Made by a program: the position numbers and the translations under genes. The notes under the pieces are model-generated. The model was not told where the DNA came from. It saw only the letters and a list, made by a program, of their open reading frames with translations, and did no database searches. Shown piece by piece: positions 1 to 11,923 of a stretch of DNA of 64,000 nucleotides (within the stretch, counting starts at the first letter, position 1; each line of letters begins with the position of its first letter). The DNA is from Papaver somniferum (Eukaryota > Streptophyta > Magnoliopsida > Ranunculales > Papaveraceae), in the NCBI RefSeq assembly GCF_003573695.1, contig NW_020621936.1, forward strand, positions 3,038,001-3,102,000, read 5' to 3'.

Positions 1-2069
1 ATATAGTACAGTTTAATTATGAATCCCCACTATCCAGAGATAACTGGTATAAATATCAATTGCTATTTCAAAGGAATAACTTGATATTTTCATTCAAATC
101 AAAATATCAATTGGTATCTTTAATTGTATTAGATTATCTTGTATGTTGATGTTTTTATTATTCTTGTAAGCGATCATGTAATCAGTATTTTGATTTGAAT
201 GAATTGAAATATGTTGATTGACCAAAAAAAAATGTTATTTCCAAGGAAGTAGTGATGTGTATTACTTTTCACTAACCATAGATAATTATTATCAAGTGCA
301 GTTTAATTATCAATCCCAATATTAATCAAATATGGGTAAGCTACCAAAATAAAAGTGTTATAAAAAAAGATAATATAATAAATACTTTTATTGTCCTTCT
401 TAATCGATTCAAAGATTTTCATTCAAATCCATGTTCGCAAAATAAGTATGTTCCTATTATTTTTTTTTCGCAATTATAAGGAAATTTAGAAGTCAAATTT
501 AAATTAATGATAAATACTAACACCAAAATGAAAGAAAATATAAAGCTTGTGTACGTAAACCTCACCAGAAAAACTTTTTCTCATAACAGGCGATGACTCT
601 ATAAATGATGTCCTCTTTGATGCAATTCTCTTCTCAAGATCTATGATATTTCCATGTAAAAAACATTCAAAACTTCAAAAGTTTAAGACAAAAAAAATAA
701 AAAAATTCATCTTTCATTTTAGATTAATTATATAAACCTATGTAAAAATTAATATGGTATTAAAAATATTACCATGACCGGAGTCGTTTCCTCCGAAAAG
801 ATCATCATCGGAGTTTTTTCGCGCCTTTGAACTAAAAAGTTTGGGGATAATGGACTTTGCACGAGACAAATACAATATAATCAGAAATTATACAAAGCAT
901 TTTAAGCATATTTTTAAATTAATTTTATATTTTAAATAAAGAAAAATATACTGCACTTACCTTCTTTTTCTTCTCATGCTTGACAGAATTATCTGGAGTA
1001 CTTGTATTACTATTGGAAATCTTGGTCATATCATAGTTATTGTTGTCTTCTATCCCACCTCCTATTGTATTCGGCATTTCTCATATGTTTGGAATGTGGA
1101 TTCTCCGTTCTTCTTGTCTCATGATTCCCATCAATTTTACATCTTCAATCCAGTTTGTAAGAGATACAAAAGAAGAAAAAAATAATTTTCAGATTGGAAA
1201 GTAAAAGGAGAAAATTAAAAAAAAAAAAAACTTTTATTTAAGTTTCTCTATCCTATTTTTGGTTTGAACAGAAATTATATTTTTAAGCCAAATTTTTCGG
1301 GAGTCATGGATGGTGATAGAAGAACCTTTCAACCTTAATTTTGTATATATTTAAACTTCTAGTTAACTACCACATCGGGCATCATATATATTTGTAATAA
1401 CATACGTCGATGACCTTGCAAAATACCCCACAACTAGTCGTCGGGTTTATTTTCCAAATCAAATGCTTGTTAGAGTGTAGAACAGTAAAACTGCGCATTA
1501 AATGCAAAGATATACAAATTTTTACTTCATGCGTGATTTTCTATCGTTTTATTTCTTTAAAGAGACTTTCTAATACTCCTATTTGAATATAATGATAATA
1601 ACATCAATATACTATGATTTTAATAAATCTAAAAAATAAAAATAATCGGGGAAGTATTATAAGCAGAACGCACTAATTAAGTAAATTATGCGTAACTAAT
1701 TATGGATACGTTCATAAATATTACATAAGCATAACTCATCGAACATTATATCAAATAAATTTACAAGATTAATAAAAATATTAGGCATTCACAAAGTTTT
1801 TGTTTCCAAATATTTTTCTTGAAGCTTTTTAGTTTCCAATATGGCCGGTGATATAATAATTTAAGCTTTCAGACGAAATAATAAATAATAGTTAAGAATC
1901 AATACATCAACTCACAAGATCCTAACAACAAATATTCAATTATTATTAATTATGATATATAAGTGTTTTTTTTTTTTATTTATGGAATCCAAATTACAAA
2001 ACTAGCAATACATGGTTATAAGTTTCCTAAAATCCATAAAACATGTTACTAGGGAAGAAATTTGTATCA
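1..2069. other. AT-rich intergenic sequence, nothing recognised
   Basis: This stretch is strongly AT-rich with many homopolymer runs and stop codons in all frames. Only very short open frames are present and none resembles a known protein family. I see no terminal repeats, LTR ends or tRNA-like folds that I could defend. It may be old, degraded transposon sequence. Confidence 0.5.
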
Positions 2070-2078
2070 TTAAATAAC

Positions 2079-3368
2079 TTGGCCAAATTGGGGTATACCC
2101 AAATCAATTGGGATACACCAAATGAGACAAAATAAGGTCATTTTGAAGTAAAACACAATACCCCTTAGCCACATATTTACATAAATGGCTAATCTACCCT
2201 TGATTAATTAACACTAATAAATGTGATTTGATAATTAATTTAATTAGTTCATTAGTTGATTAAAATTTTGAAATTAAGTTTTATTTTAGATTGAACTCAT
2301 GGATGTGGGTAGATTTTTGATTTTGATTTTTTTTTTTTGAGAATTTTACTTGTAACGGAAATGAAATCGTACACTTATAAATATGGGATTGTAGAGCTGT
2401 TGGGTGATTTTATACTCAAAATTATAGAAGGAATCAACATTTTCAGTTCTGAAAGTATGAAAAATCGGCAAGGTCGATAGAAAAATACCCTGCCGACTAT
2501 AGGATTTTTGACATACACCAAAAGGTGTTACAAATGCATAATTAGTCGGCAAGGTTTAGTTCTTGGTCGGCAAGGTTAAAATTTTCAAGTTCTTAGTCGG
2601 CAAGGTATAAGGATGAATACCGTGACGACCCTGTAAATATTACTTTCGGAAACAAAACCCTTTGAAAATTCGGCATGCTATTCATCTTATAACCTTGCCG
2701 CTAAAAATAAATATGAAAAGTCGGCATGTTATTCATCCTATAACCTTGCCGAATAAACTATAGTCGGCAAGGTTCAACTTCTTAGTCGGCAAGGTTCAAA
2801 TTTTCAAAAAATGCCGACCTTAATTACTGCAACACTACTCGGGAAGGTATCAAGATGAATACCGTGACGACACTGTAAATATTACTTTCAGAAACAAAAC
2901 TCTTTGAAAAGTCGGCATGCTATTCATCCTATAACCTTGCCGACTAAAACTAAATATCAAAAGTCGACATGCTCGACAAAAAAAAATACCATGACGACTA
3001 TGTAACTGCAATTCAACAACTTCAAATTTCCAGATCTAATTTTCCATTCAAATAACAAAACAAAGTACTAGAATGAGTTTGAAAGGATTAATCGGCAATA
3101 AAAAAAGCATAATCGACGATATTTTTTCATTTGAAAACGATGAAATATAGAGTAGGAGAAAGGAATTGATTATTAGATTGATGATGAAGGAGAAGGAAAG
3201 AAATTAATAAGGTTTTGATCTAAAACCAAAAAAGGGTAGGTTTGGTTATTATTAGGGGAAGGGTAATTAGGTAACTTTACACATATTAGATACCCCTTAA
3301 CCCATTATTATGGTTGGGAAAAAAATGGGTATACCCAATTAATCTGGGTATACCCCAATTTGGCCAGG
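2079..3368. mobile_element. Non-autonomous Mutator-like TIR element (about 1.29 kb)
   Basis: The left end (TTGGCCAAATTGGGGTATAC from 2079) and the reverse complement of the right end (TGGCCAAATTGGGGTATACC, finishing at 3368) form terminal inverted repeats of roughly 45 bp with few mismatches. Both ends are flanked by the same nine bases, TTAAATAAC (2070-2078 and 3369-3377), which is the target-site duplication length usual for Mutator-like elements. If the last C is assigned to the element, the duplication is 8 bp. No transposase is encoded. The interior consists of direct and inverted copies of a short GC-containing motif in an otherwise AT-rich background, so it would depend on an enzyme supplied elsewhere. 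Superfamily assignment rests on TIR length and duplication length only. Confidence 0.8.
2548..2990. repeat. Direct and inverted repeats built on a TCGGCAAGG motif
   Basis: The motif GTCGGCAAGGT recurs many times on the plus strand (near 2548, 2567, 2597, 2764, 2787) and its complement ACCTTGCCG on the other (near 2692, 2744, 2935). A larger unit of about 241 bp, containing GAATACCGTGACGAC followed by GTAAATATTACTTTC, occurs twice (starting near 2600 and 2841). Plus-strand copies of GGCAAGGTATAAGGATGAAT are followed by near-complementary copies of GCTATTCATCCTATAACC. A transcript through here would therefore fold into stacked hairpins. Confidence 0.75.
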
Positions 3369-3377
3369 TTAAATAAC

Positions 3378-4907
3378 TTTTAGTTAATACAACGAAAACC
3401 CCAATAAAAATTACGGAAAATGGGTCATTTGTCCAAATATTTTTAAATCACGGTTCAAATGGACGAGTAAAAAATAGTTTGGGTGAAATGGCCAAAAAAA
3501 AAATAGTAAGGATGAAACTGGTTTCATCCTGCCTATTTTTACATTTTTGTCCATTTAAACAGTATCAAAATCTAACTGTCCATTTCATCCAGGAATTGTT
3601 GATTTTAGTCTTTTTAACCAATTTTGTGTAAAAATTAATGCCATGTTTATGTTCAACAAGAGCTTTTTTAATGACAAAATGGACGGTTTCGTACGTGGCA
3701 TATGACAGAAAACTTTTTAGAAGAATCAAAAAACACACAAAAAGTTGAACCACCCAAGAAGATAGAATATACAAGAAATTGATCAAGAGATCAGTGGAAG
3801 TGGCTTAAAATAGAGCTGTTTCCGGTGCATTATCATTTGGTTGTAAGAAATATCTTCGAATTTCTGGATAGATGAGGCCCAAGAATAGATATGATACTCC
3901 ATCACCTTTAACAGTTCATTCTCGTTTCTTATTTTTCTTGTAAAAGCTCACACATTTTTTTCCCATCCGTGTAGTCCAGAAAACAACGACATAAACCATA
4001 CTCCAAATACAACATTCATGGAATTCCAAAAGAGAAGTAGATGTAACATCTGAAGGAAATACAAAATGGATCACATAAATCACAAGTAAGTAGCGTGTGA
4101 AGGTTGTGCATTCGGGAATATGAAATGTAAAATTATTATCATTAGTAGTAGTGTGCAAGACGTACCATTAGTAATATGGTGTAGTGTGCAGACGGGAATA
4201 GTCTACATGTCTCTTTGTATTAAGTCAAATTTGAACCTAGTATCTGTAGTAAAGTTAGTTGTGTAAGTTTGCGATTGAGATTGCGTCTATAGAACACTGC
4301 GAAGGATCTCATAACCTTCCCACTTTGCACATTAAATATCAACGACAAACTATTAATTGAATGTACAATAAGATATTTAGGAAAAGCTAGCAAAAAATTT
4401 GATACCCTCGACCTTCACAACTTATGTAAACATAAATTGATAATAGCATCATTGTGACTTTCACACATTAGTTTTAATCAGTTACTCTTTTATGATCCTT
4501 TGATAAAGCCATTCAATAGGTTAGAATCAAATACTGCTATATCAAAAAGTCACACAAATCATAACAGATCACCATATTGTGAGATCACAAATTAGGGTTA
4601 GTGAAAACCGAAATAACATCTCATAACCTAAAGCAAAGCATAAAATATATTCATTCACATCAAGTTATGCAATCGTAACAATCAAGAAGAATGATACAAA
4701 AGATTTAAATAAAAGTTTAATCATTCATATTATTGATAGTTTGAATAGACTTTTCACAAACATTGAAATAAATCAATATTTGATTAGTATATTCCTATTA
4801 AAATAAGAAGTAGATTACTTGTTGATCCATACTTGAAATTCATGACCTAGTCTTGGTCCTTGGTAACCTTTGCTTCTCCAAAACTATGTGTCAATATCCA
4901 GAATACC
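3378..4907. other. AT-rich spacer, no gene recognised
   Basis: There are only short, unconvincing open frames. Around 3420-3590 the phrases 'GTCATTTGTCC' and 'GTCCATTTCATCC' occur, suggesting a degraded short repeat, but I could not define its ends. The left limit of the minus-strand retroelement remnant that becomes recognisable at 4908 probably lies somewhere in this spacer, but no LTR or target duplication was found. Confidence 0.4.
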
Positions 4908-5904
4908 TTATAGAGTTTCAGGATCTTTTCGAGCAGCAAAGGCTAAATATTTTTTGATATACTTTAATTGTTTACCAAGACGTTGGATGTAAAACATGAG
5001 ATCCTTGTTTTCTTTGTCAGAAGTATGAGGAGAGGAAGCAACAATCTGTCCTTTATTTTGGTTGATGGTTCCTTTAGAGATAGCTTTAGTATATAATAGG
5101 TCACCGAACATATCGGCCATTGAGCTTTCACATATTTTCGTGATGAGACAAGGATATCCAAGATTTATTTTACCTCCTATAAGAATAGAATATTCAGAAT
5201 TCTTAATCATCTGATTGACAATTATCCCACATAGATCAATTTGTTTACCACCTTCTAGAAGAAAGTAGACAAACTATGCAAACTCATTGTCCTGATGTGA
5301 CTTGTCTCTTGTACTTGCGAACAAAGTTACAATTGCAAGCTTTCGAAAACCCCTTAAGTCAAAGGGTACATCTTTGGTTGGCAATATCCCTTTTTCCCAG
5401 TCAATTATTTTTCCAATGAGACGGATTAAAATGGTATCATGATCAATTTCAACTCCAGTAATCATATGATTACAGTCCACATTGTACTTTATAATGTTCG
5501 AAATCATCTTACAATCGATATAATAAAGATTGTATCCGACATATGCGACAAAGGTAAGCTTCTTATGATCGATATTGTGAATATTAGCATAAAAGATTCT
5601 TACCATATCAGGTGAATATTTTTCAAAATCAAAGATTTCCCCAGTCCTGATCTTGAACGAACTTCACATAGCTTGCATCAGAAACTTCTGAATCGAGTAT
5701 CTTTTTAGCAGTAAATCCCATTCCTTAGAAAGTTTAATATTTATCAATACATGAACTATCCATAAAAGAGGTAAAATCATGTTTATCCTTGATCATGTGA
5801 GGAAAAAAAATCTTCTCAATATCATTAAACGAAATGAAAGGATTCAAAGGATCCTCTTTGTCTAGTTCTGAAGATTTTTTACTTCTCGATTTCCTTTTCC
5901 CCAT
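4908..5904 (-). pseudogene. Transposase_32-like 'putative plant transposon protein' pseudogene
   Basis: Read on the minus strand from the ATG at 5904, the frame starts with a basic stretch (MGKRKSRSKK). It breaks at two stop codons about 55-60 codons in, then shifts frame near 5650. It continues through the block IFYANIH and is cut once more by a TAG at 5274-5276 before resuming in frame with LGYPCLITKICE and ending at 4908. The spacing of 'FYANIH', a middle 'DLRGFRKLAIVTLFAS' block and 'PCLITKICE' matches my recollection of the plant-specific Transposase_32 domain (pfam20167), common in ORFs near plant Gypsy (Athila-type) and other transposons. Its biochemical role is not established. It lies downstream of a gag fragment on the same strand, so I take it as an accessory gene of the minus-strand remnant. 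A related copy lies at 30760-31129. Confidence 0.6.
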
Positions 5905-6154
5905 AGTATCTTGTACCGAAAGTATAAAAAAAAAACTTAGTTTTCGTTCCGAAAATTTGCTTCCAAATTATTTGCAAGAACAGTACATGAGCATCCCTTT
6001 TTATAAGGAAAGAAAAACTCCTCGTTCGGAAACAACTAGATTTAGGAAATTGTCATAAAACCGGAAAATTTTCTTTATACGGAAATAAATCTGATTTCGG
6101 AAATTGGTCTTCCTTTTGGAAAATAGATTTTTATTTTTGGAGTAGACCTTCATA

Positions 6155-6630
6155 TCAGATCAATTCTACATTCATATCCAGAATTTTGTCAACTCTATTG
6201 TTATCAAGATCTAATACTATCTTCCGGAACCCGTAGGGTTTTGAAAAACACACAATGGATTTTTTATTCAAGATAGAGTGAGATATGACAAAGTCGATCA
6301 TGACAAGATATTTGGAGAAAATACCTTTAGAATCATTGAACCGATAATATTTTATAAGATCACTTGCTTCACCGAAACAATTATGTGGAGCATGAATCAA
6401 TCCTTTACATAATTAATAGAAAAATCATCCTTCAGTAAATCTAAAGGAACCCGAAAAATGAATCTGATTTGACTCACATAGGAAACTTTGGATTTGACTG
6501 TGTGTATACATATATTTGGATACCAGTACCAAAATATACTTATGAATTCAGTTCTTTCAAAAAGGTAATAGTCATGGGATACTATTAGACCGGACTTTTG
6601 AAAGATCTTACACAAAACGATTCTTGACAC
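6155..6630 (-). pseudogene. Unidentified minus-strand coding remnants
   Basis: Two consecutive minus-strand open frames (6630-6397 and 6400-6155) abut with a frame change and lie between the gag fragment and the Transposase_32-like pseudogene. Neither shows a motif I recognise. The first contains hydrophobic and aromatic-rich stretches such as FWYWYPNICIH. The second includes a FSKPYGFRKIVLDLDNN segment and does not begin with a true ATG. Their position suggests they are decayed internal sequence of the same retroelement. They could equally be chance open frames. Confidence 0.25.
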
Positions 6631-6669
6631 AAAGAATATCGCATAGGAATTTAACTTTTATTACATAAA

Positions 6670-6855
6670 TTAATAATAGATACCATACATACCTATGACT
6701 GTCAAAGGTCTAAGCAGTAAACCTGAGAAGTAAATGACATAAATGCATATTTCAAAGAAACTCTGGAGAGAGAGTATTGTTATCTTCATTCGGGTCTTCC
6801 ACCATGAGAGATTGAAGACATCAAATCTTAATGGCACGTAAACTGAATCAACCAT
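6670..6855 (-). pseudogene. Copia-type gag N-terminal fragment
   Basis: From an ATG at 6855 the minus strand reads MVDSVYVPLRFD followed by FNLSWWKTRMKI. The pattern 'RFDxxNxxxWKxRM' is the signature of the start of plant Copia gag proteins (UBN2/DUF4219-type). It sits about 60 bp downstream of the primer binding site, the expected place for the gag start. The frame ends after about 60 codons and the rest of gag is not recognisable, so it is a fragment. It supports a Copia identity for the minus-strand element whose LTR lies at 6939 and beyond. Confidence 0.6.
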
Positions 6856-6917
6856 TGGATTCAAATATTATAGGTCGGATCGCACCAAACACAGACTGTT
6901 AGATGTTTTCGTGTTTG

Positions 6918-6933
6918 CCTGATCTGATACCAA
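6918..6933 (-). other. Primer binding site of minus-strand Copia element
   Basis: The reverse complement reads TTGGTATCAGATCAGG, matching the initiator-methionine tRNA primer binding site (core TGGTATCAGAGC) used by plant Copia elements. One base differs. A TTAA spacer separates it from the LTR edge (TCA/TGA) at 6939. Confidence 0.8.
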
Positions 6934-7182
6934 TTTAATGACGAGGTTACCCAAGTACACCACAATCTTTTCGTTATCAACCTATGTGATCGTCTATGGA
7001 CAAATTCAAAACAATATAACAACAAGGTATACACTTGATAATAGTTAAGGTATGAAATTGATATACTATAGGATCACTATCAAGTGCCTTGGATTAACGT
7101 ACTAGGGTTATTTACTTTATTATAACTTAAACAATTATAATGCGGAAGTAAAGTAAATAACACATCAGGATATTGTTATGAG

Positions 7183-10100
7183 TAGGGATGCACATACCCG
7201 ACCCAACCCGCCGACCCTACCCGTACCCGACCAAAAATACCCTCACCCGATTCAACCCACCTAGGCATGGGTCGACTATGGGTGAGGCACGCCAGAACCC
7301 ACCTATCTTGGGTCGGTTGCGGGTAGAAACTTCCGTCACCCGAACCGACCCACCCACCCGCCCAAAACTAACATAGGATTCCCGACACTTAGATTATCTA
7401 ATTCTAACCTAGAATGAATTATCACAGCCGTTGAATTGATGAATAAAAGACATAACCTAATCGCATTTTTCACGAGACCCTTCTCTTCCGCGGCCTCTTC
7501 TCTTATTCTCAGACAGACTCCATTCTTTTTTGTTCGCTTAGTCTCAGATTCGCTTTGTGGATCACCGGCATCACCAGAAGCAAACCAATAACGGAAGGTA
7601 AGATTAGGAACCGCTGTAAACTTGTAATTTTTTGATGATGTGATTTCTTGTAATTTTCAATTTAGGGTTTATCTGTTCAGGGTGTTGTTTTTTAATTTCA
7701 GTTTGGAATGAATTGGTATGAATGATGTTAGAACTCAGTAATGAAGAGTTTAATCAGTAGATTCTAAGGATTCTTTGAGATGGTTATTGAGAAACCCAAA
7801 TTGGGTTTGCTTATTTTACTGATTCATTGAGATAGTTAGATGAGACGAATACAACTTGTTTGTATAAATGATAATATCAGGGAGAAGTCTTACTGTGGAC
7901 CTCATTGTTAATGTTTATGTCTTTTTAGAGGTGTTATTCTTCTAAGATGCAACAATGAGTATTTGGAATTACTCATTTATGTTCAGAACCAGTAGTTTGA
8001 TTTTAAATTTTAAATCAATCTCAGTTCTTTAGTACTTTCAAGCTGACAACCTAGTTGATTTATTTGGTATTTGAACTAAGTCATGAGTATGGTGTTCATT
8101 TCATTATGGTGTTAGTACTTTCAATTATTGCAAATATTCAAATGTGTGTGGTGTTAGTATGGTGTTTGATTGCATTCTTAACTTTTGAAGTTCTGACTTT
8201 ATTATTTATGAATGAAGATGATTCTGCTTGAAAATATAATACATTTTGTAATGTGTTTTACCGATGGAACTTGTTTCTTTTGTGCAGGTTACCATGGTTG
8301 AAATCTCAGAAGATGATTCTGCTTCTAATCTTCCAATTATACATGGAGTTGCATCACAAATGGGACCTCCCCCTCCACGTCCACCGCGTTCTGGACAAGT
8401 GCATGGACCATCAGCAGGGACAGGGAGTACCGCTGGCTCATATACACCAACTTCTGAACCTTCACATGCTTGTACCGCAGGTGAAACATTAGCTAATAAT
8501 CCTAATGCTGGTGTGAAGATATCAAAGGTATGGGATCACTATGATATTTATGAAAATGGTGAGAGAGCGAAATGTAAATATTGCAAAAAGGCTAATTACA
8601 AGATTGGTAAGAAAAATTTGGATGGTAAGAAACATGGGACTTCTAATCTCCAACATCATTTGGATAAGTGTCAGAAGTATAAGAATGAAATGAATGAGGC
8701 TAGAGATGACGGACAACAAACACTTGACTTCTAGCCTTGCAAGCTTGGAGAGGAACCATAGTTGGTTGGGGTGTCTTTTTCTCAAGATGCGTGCAGGAGA
8801 GCGCTGATTAGATTTATCGTTACCGATGAAATGGCTTTTAGAATTGTTGAAGGTGAAGGTTTTATAGCTTTTTGTAAGTATCTTGAGCCTCGATTTAAGC
8901 TTCCAAGTCGTATGACAATATATCGTGATGTGTGCAAGCTGTTTTGACAGAGAAGGCTAATCTGAAAAGTTATTTCAAAGCAAACAAGGTAAGAGTGTGC
9001 CTTACTACTGACACTTGGACGTCATCGCAGAATTACAATTATATGGTAGTGACTGCGTATTTCATTGATCATCAATGGAAACTACATAAAAGAATTATCT
9101 GTTTTTGCTTGACTGATAGCCATGAAGGTACAAAAATTGGAGAGGCTTTGGCGAAATGTTTGCTAGACTGGGGACTTGAAAAGGTTTTCACTGTGACGCT
9201 TGATAATGCGTCTGCAAATAAAGTTGTTGTTGACTATTTGAGGAAGAGAGTTCAGAGTTGGGGTTCTGCATTACTCGGAGCTAAACATCTACATGTTCGA
9301 TGTATGGCTCACGTACTTGCACTTGTTGTGAAGGACGGTATGAAGAAGTATCATACATCACTTCTCAGGATCAGGGCAGTGGTAAAATATGTCACGAAAT
9401 CTCCCGCAAGATAAAAAAGGTTTACGGAGGCTGTTGAGTCGGAAAGAATAGATTGTAAAAAGGGTCTGATATTAGATGTGATAACGCGGTGGAATTCTAC
9501 TTACTTAATGCTTGTTGCTGCTGAAAGATATGAAAAGGCATTTGAAAGGCTACGTGAGTTGGATAAGGCATTTTGTGAAGAGTTTTGCTTTGATATTCCA
9601 GTACCAGATAATATTATGGGTGATGGTGATGACACTGTTGATCTTGATGTTGATTATGATCTGGAATCAGACAATGAAGAAGAACTTGATACTACTGAAG
9701 AAGAAGATTCTGCTGCTGTCAGGAAAGCCAAGAAAAAAAAACAGGCCAAAAGTGCATGCTCCTGAACGATACGATTGGTGCAACGCGAGAGTTTTGATTA
9801 AGTTTCTACACGTATTTTATGAAGCAACTGTTGCATTTTCAGCTTCTACTTATGTTACTTCTCATTCTTTCTTATTGAAACTTGGTATTGTTCGTCAAGA
9901 ATTAGAAGAATGGAAAAATACACATGAGGACCCTTTCTTAAGCCACATGGGTGCTGTAATGTTGCTCAAGTACAACAAATATTGGGGAACATACCGAAAG
10001 ATGAATTCGTTGATGTTTATGGCTGTACTTCTTGATCCACGAGAGAAAGAACATGGATTATTTTTGACTGTTGAAGATTTAATTATGCATTATGACCCAA

Positions 10101-11923
10101 CAATGAAGAAAAAACTTGTAGAAAAATGGGTTGAAGAAGTTCTGAAAATTTTTGTGGAGATGTTTGCAGCTTATAAAGCAGAAAATGTTAGATGTGCAGT
10201 ATCTTCATCAGAATCTGTGGGCGAGACTAATTCTACTTCTACTGAAAGTTCTTCGAGTTTTGGAAGTATTATTTCTAGCAAGGCAAAGTATATGGCGGGA
10301 AGGAATAAACGAAAGCATCAATTGAGTAATGTGGAGGACAATGGGAGATCTGAGGTAGAAAGGTACTTGGATGAACCGATATACACACCCACCAATGAAA
10401 ATGCAACTTTTGATATATTACAATGGTGGAAGGTAAATGCTGCGAGGTTTGACATTTTGCCACTTATGGCTAAAGATATATTTGCTATTCCCGTTTCTTC
10501 CGTTGCTTCAGAATCAACATTTAGTACCGGAAAAAGAATTTTGGATCCTTTTAGAAGATCCTTAAATCCCAAGACATTTGAGGCCTTAATTTTGTTACAA
10601 AATTGGTTACAAACACCAATAGACATGGATTCATCTACCCTTGGAGTCGAGGAGGAGGAGATTGATATTGCTGAGTCTGGTATGTCTAAATTTTCCTTGG
10701 CTCTATTGTTTTTCATGACACTGTGAGTTTTATTGCAGCATGTTTATTGCATGAAAGTACATGGTTGTTTACTAAACATAATGCATGCTATGTGAATAGA
10801 TTAACTGCCCTGTTATGTGAATAATCCATACTTAATGATGTATAAACTTCCTTGTTATGTGAATCTTATTATTCTAAATATCAGATGATGTATAAACTGC
10901 CATGGATGTGGAGGTTTATGTGTGGTTGAATTTGTAGATGTATAAACCCTTGTTTAGCTAAATATCAGATATCCATTTCGAAATTGGTGTAGTACTTCTA
11001 CATTTTTATTTGGAATTGCTGCTCAACTGTTGTTTATGGATGCCCTTGTTGAAAGATGTGGTAACTAAGCAACCAATGACTTGATGAATTTGATTAAGAA
11101 ATACATAGAGTTTGGCTTGTGTGTTTTATGATAGAAACCTTGCTGAATTTTGCATTTCTGGCAAAATTTCATCTTGTACTAAAAGTTAAACTTCCATATT
11201 GTGGAGATTTATGTGTCTTTGAATGTGTAAAGGTTTGTATCCCGTATGATAGTACTTGCTGTTGTTGTGGATGGATAAACTAAAATGTTCATTTCGCTTG
11301 CAGAGATATTTTACTTGTTTCAAGAAATTCATTTACCCTTTCATTCATTCTAATTGTTCATTTCGCTTGCAGAGCTATTCAATGACCTTGCTGCTTCTTC
11401 CATCGTCATAGATGATTGATTCCTATTGGCTTAGACAAGGTAATGACGCCAAGGGTCATTCTAAGTAGCTTGATCTTTCTGAGTTCATCTTTGTTACTGT
11501 AACTAATTTACATACTTCGTTTTATTTCAGGCTTTCAGCGCATTCGGAGGTAAAACATCCACATCTTTTCTGCTGGTCGCTTTATATGATATTAGGCTTA
11601 ACTCTTTTATCTTTTGAGCTTTGAACAGTTGAACTCTCTTCCTTTTTATTTTTAGCTTTATCACTTTGGAGTTTGCAACTTTGCATCAACTTTATTATGT
11701 AAACACTATTAAGTAAACACTTTCTAAATCTGTAATGTCATTTTATTTTATGGTGGGTAACCCACCACCCACCCGACCAAACCCGCCGTAATGTGGGTCG
11801 GGTGAAAACCGACCCATTGTGATGTTGGGTCGGTTGCGGGTGACAACTTTTGTTACCCTCCATCAGTGTGTTGGGTGGTGGGTGAGGCCAAAACCAACCC
11901 AAACCGACCCATGTGCATCCCTA
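7183..11923 (+). mobile_element. hAT transposon, about 4.74 kb, with 8-bp target duplication
   Basis: The element begins TAGGGATGCACAT at 7183 and ends with its exact complement ATGTGCATCCCTA at 11923, a 13-bp terminal inverted repeat. Eight identical bases, GTTATGAG, flank it (7175-7182 and 11924-11931), diagnostic of hAT insertion. Both ends carry subterminal runs of ACCCGACCC/GGGTCGGTTGCGGGT, likely transposase-binding repeats. The interior encodes a BED-type hAT transposase on the plus strand, broken by several stops and frameshifts, so the copy is probably not self-mobile. A leader exon ending near 7596 (donor GGAAG/GTAAG) and an acceptor TTGTGCAG at 8287 suggest an intron in the 5' untranslated region. 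The region 10740-11750 is non-coding 3' sequence. Confidence 0.95.
8294..10725 (+). pseudogene. hAT (BED-hAT) transposase pseudogene
   Basis: The start is chosen at 8294 (ACCATGG, a good plant context, six bases after a splice acceptor) rather than an upstream in-frame ATG at 8264. The order is a low-complexity N-terminus; a BED zinc finger (VWDHYD, CKYCKK, HHLDKC); a first acidic catalytic block (CLTTDTWTSS); a second (TVTLDNASAN); RCMAHVLALVVKD; a TRWNSTYLML motif; an acidic linker; and the C-terminal hAT dimerisation region with VSSVASESTFSTGKR, whose E is the likely third acidic residue. Breaks are TAG at 8732 and 8759, a frameshift near 8943, TAA at 9412 and a frameshift in an A-run near 9730. 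The family role is cut-and-paste transposition in the nucleus. The C-terminal half (9512-10725) is still one open frame, so decay seems moderate. Confidence 0.92.

Noticed and set aside
3420..3600. Possible short MITE with GTCATTTGTCC / GTCCATTTCATCC motifs
   Set aside because: No convincing inverted termini or target duplication could be matched by eye.
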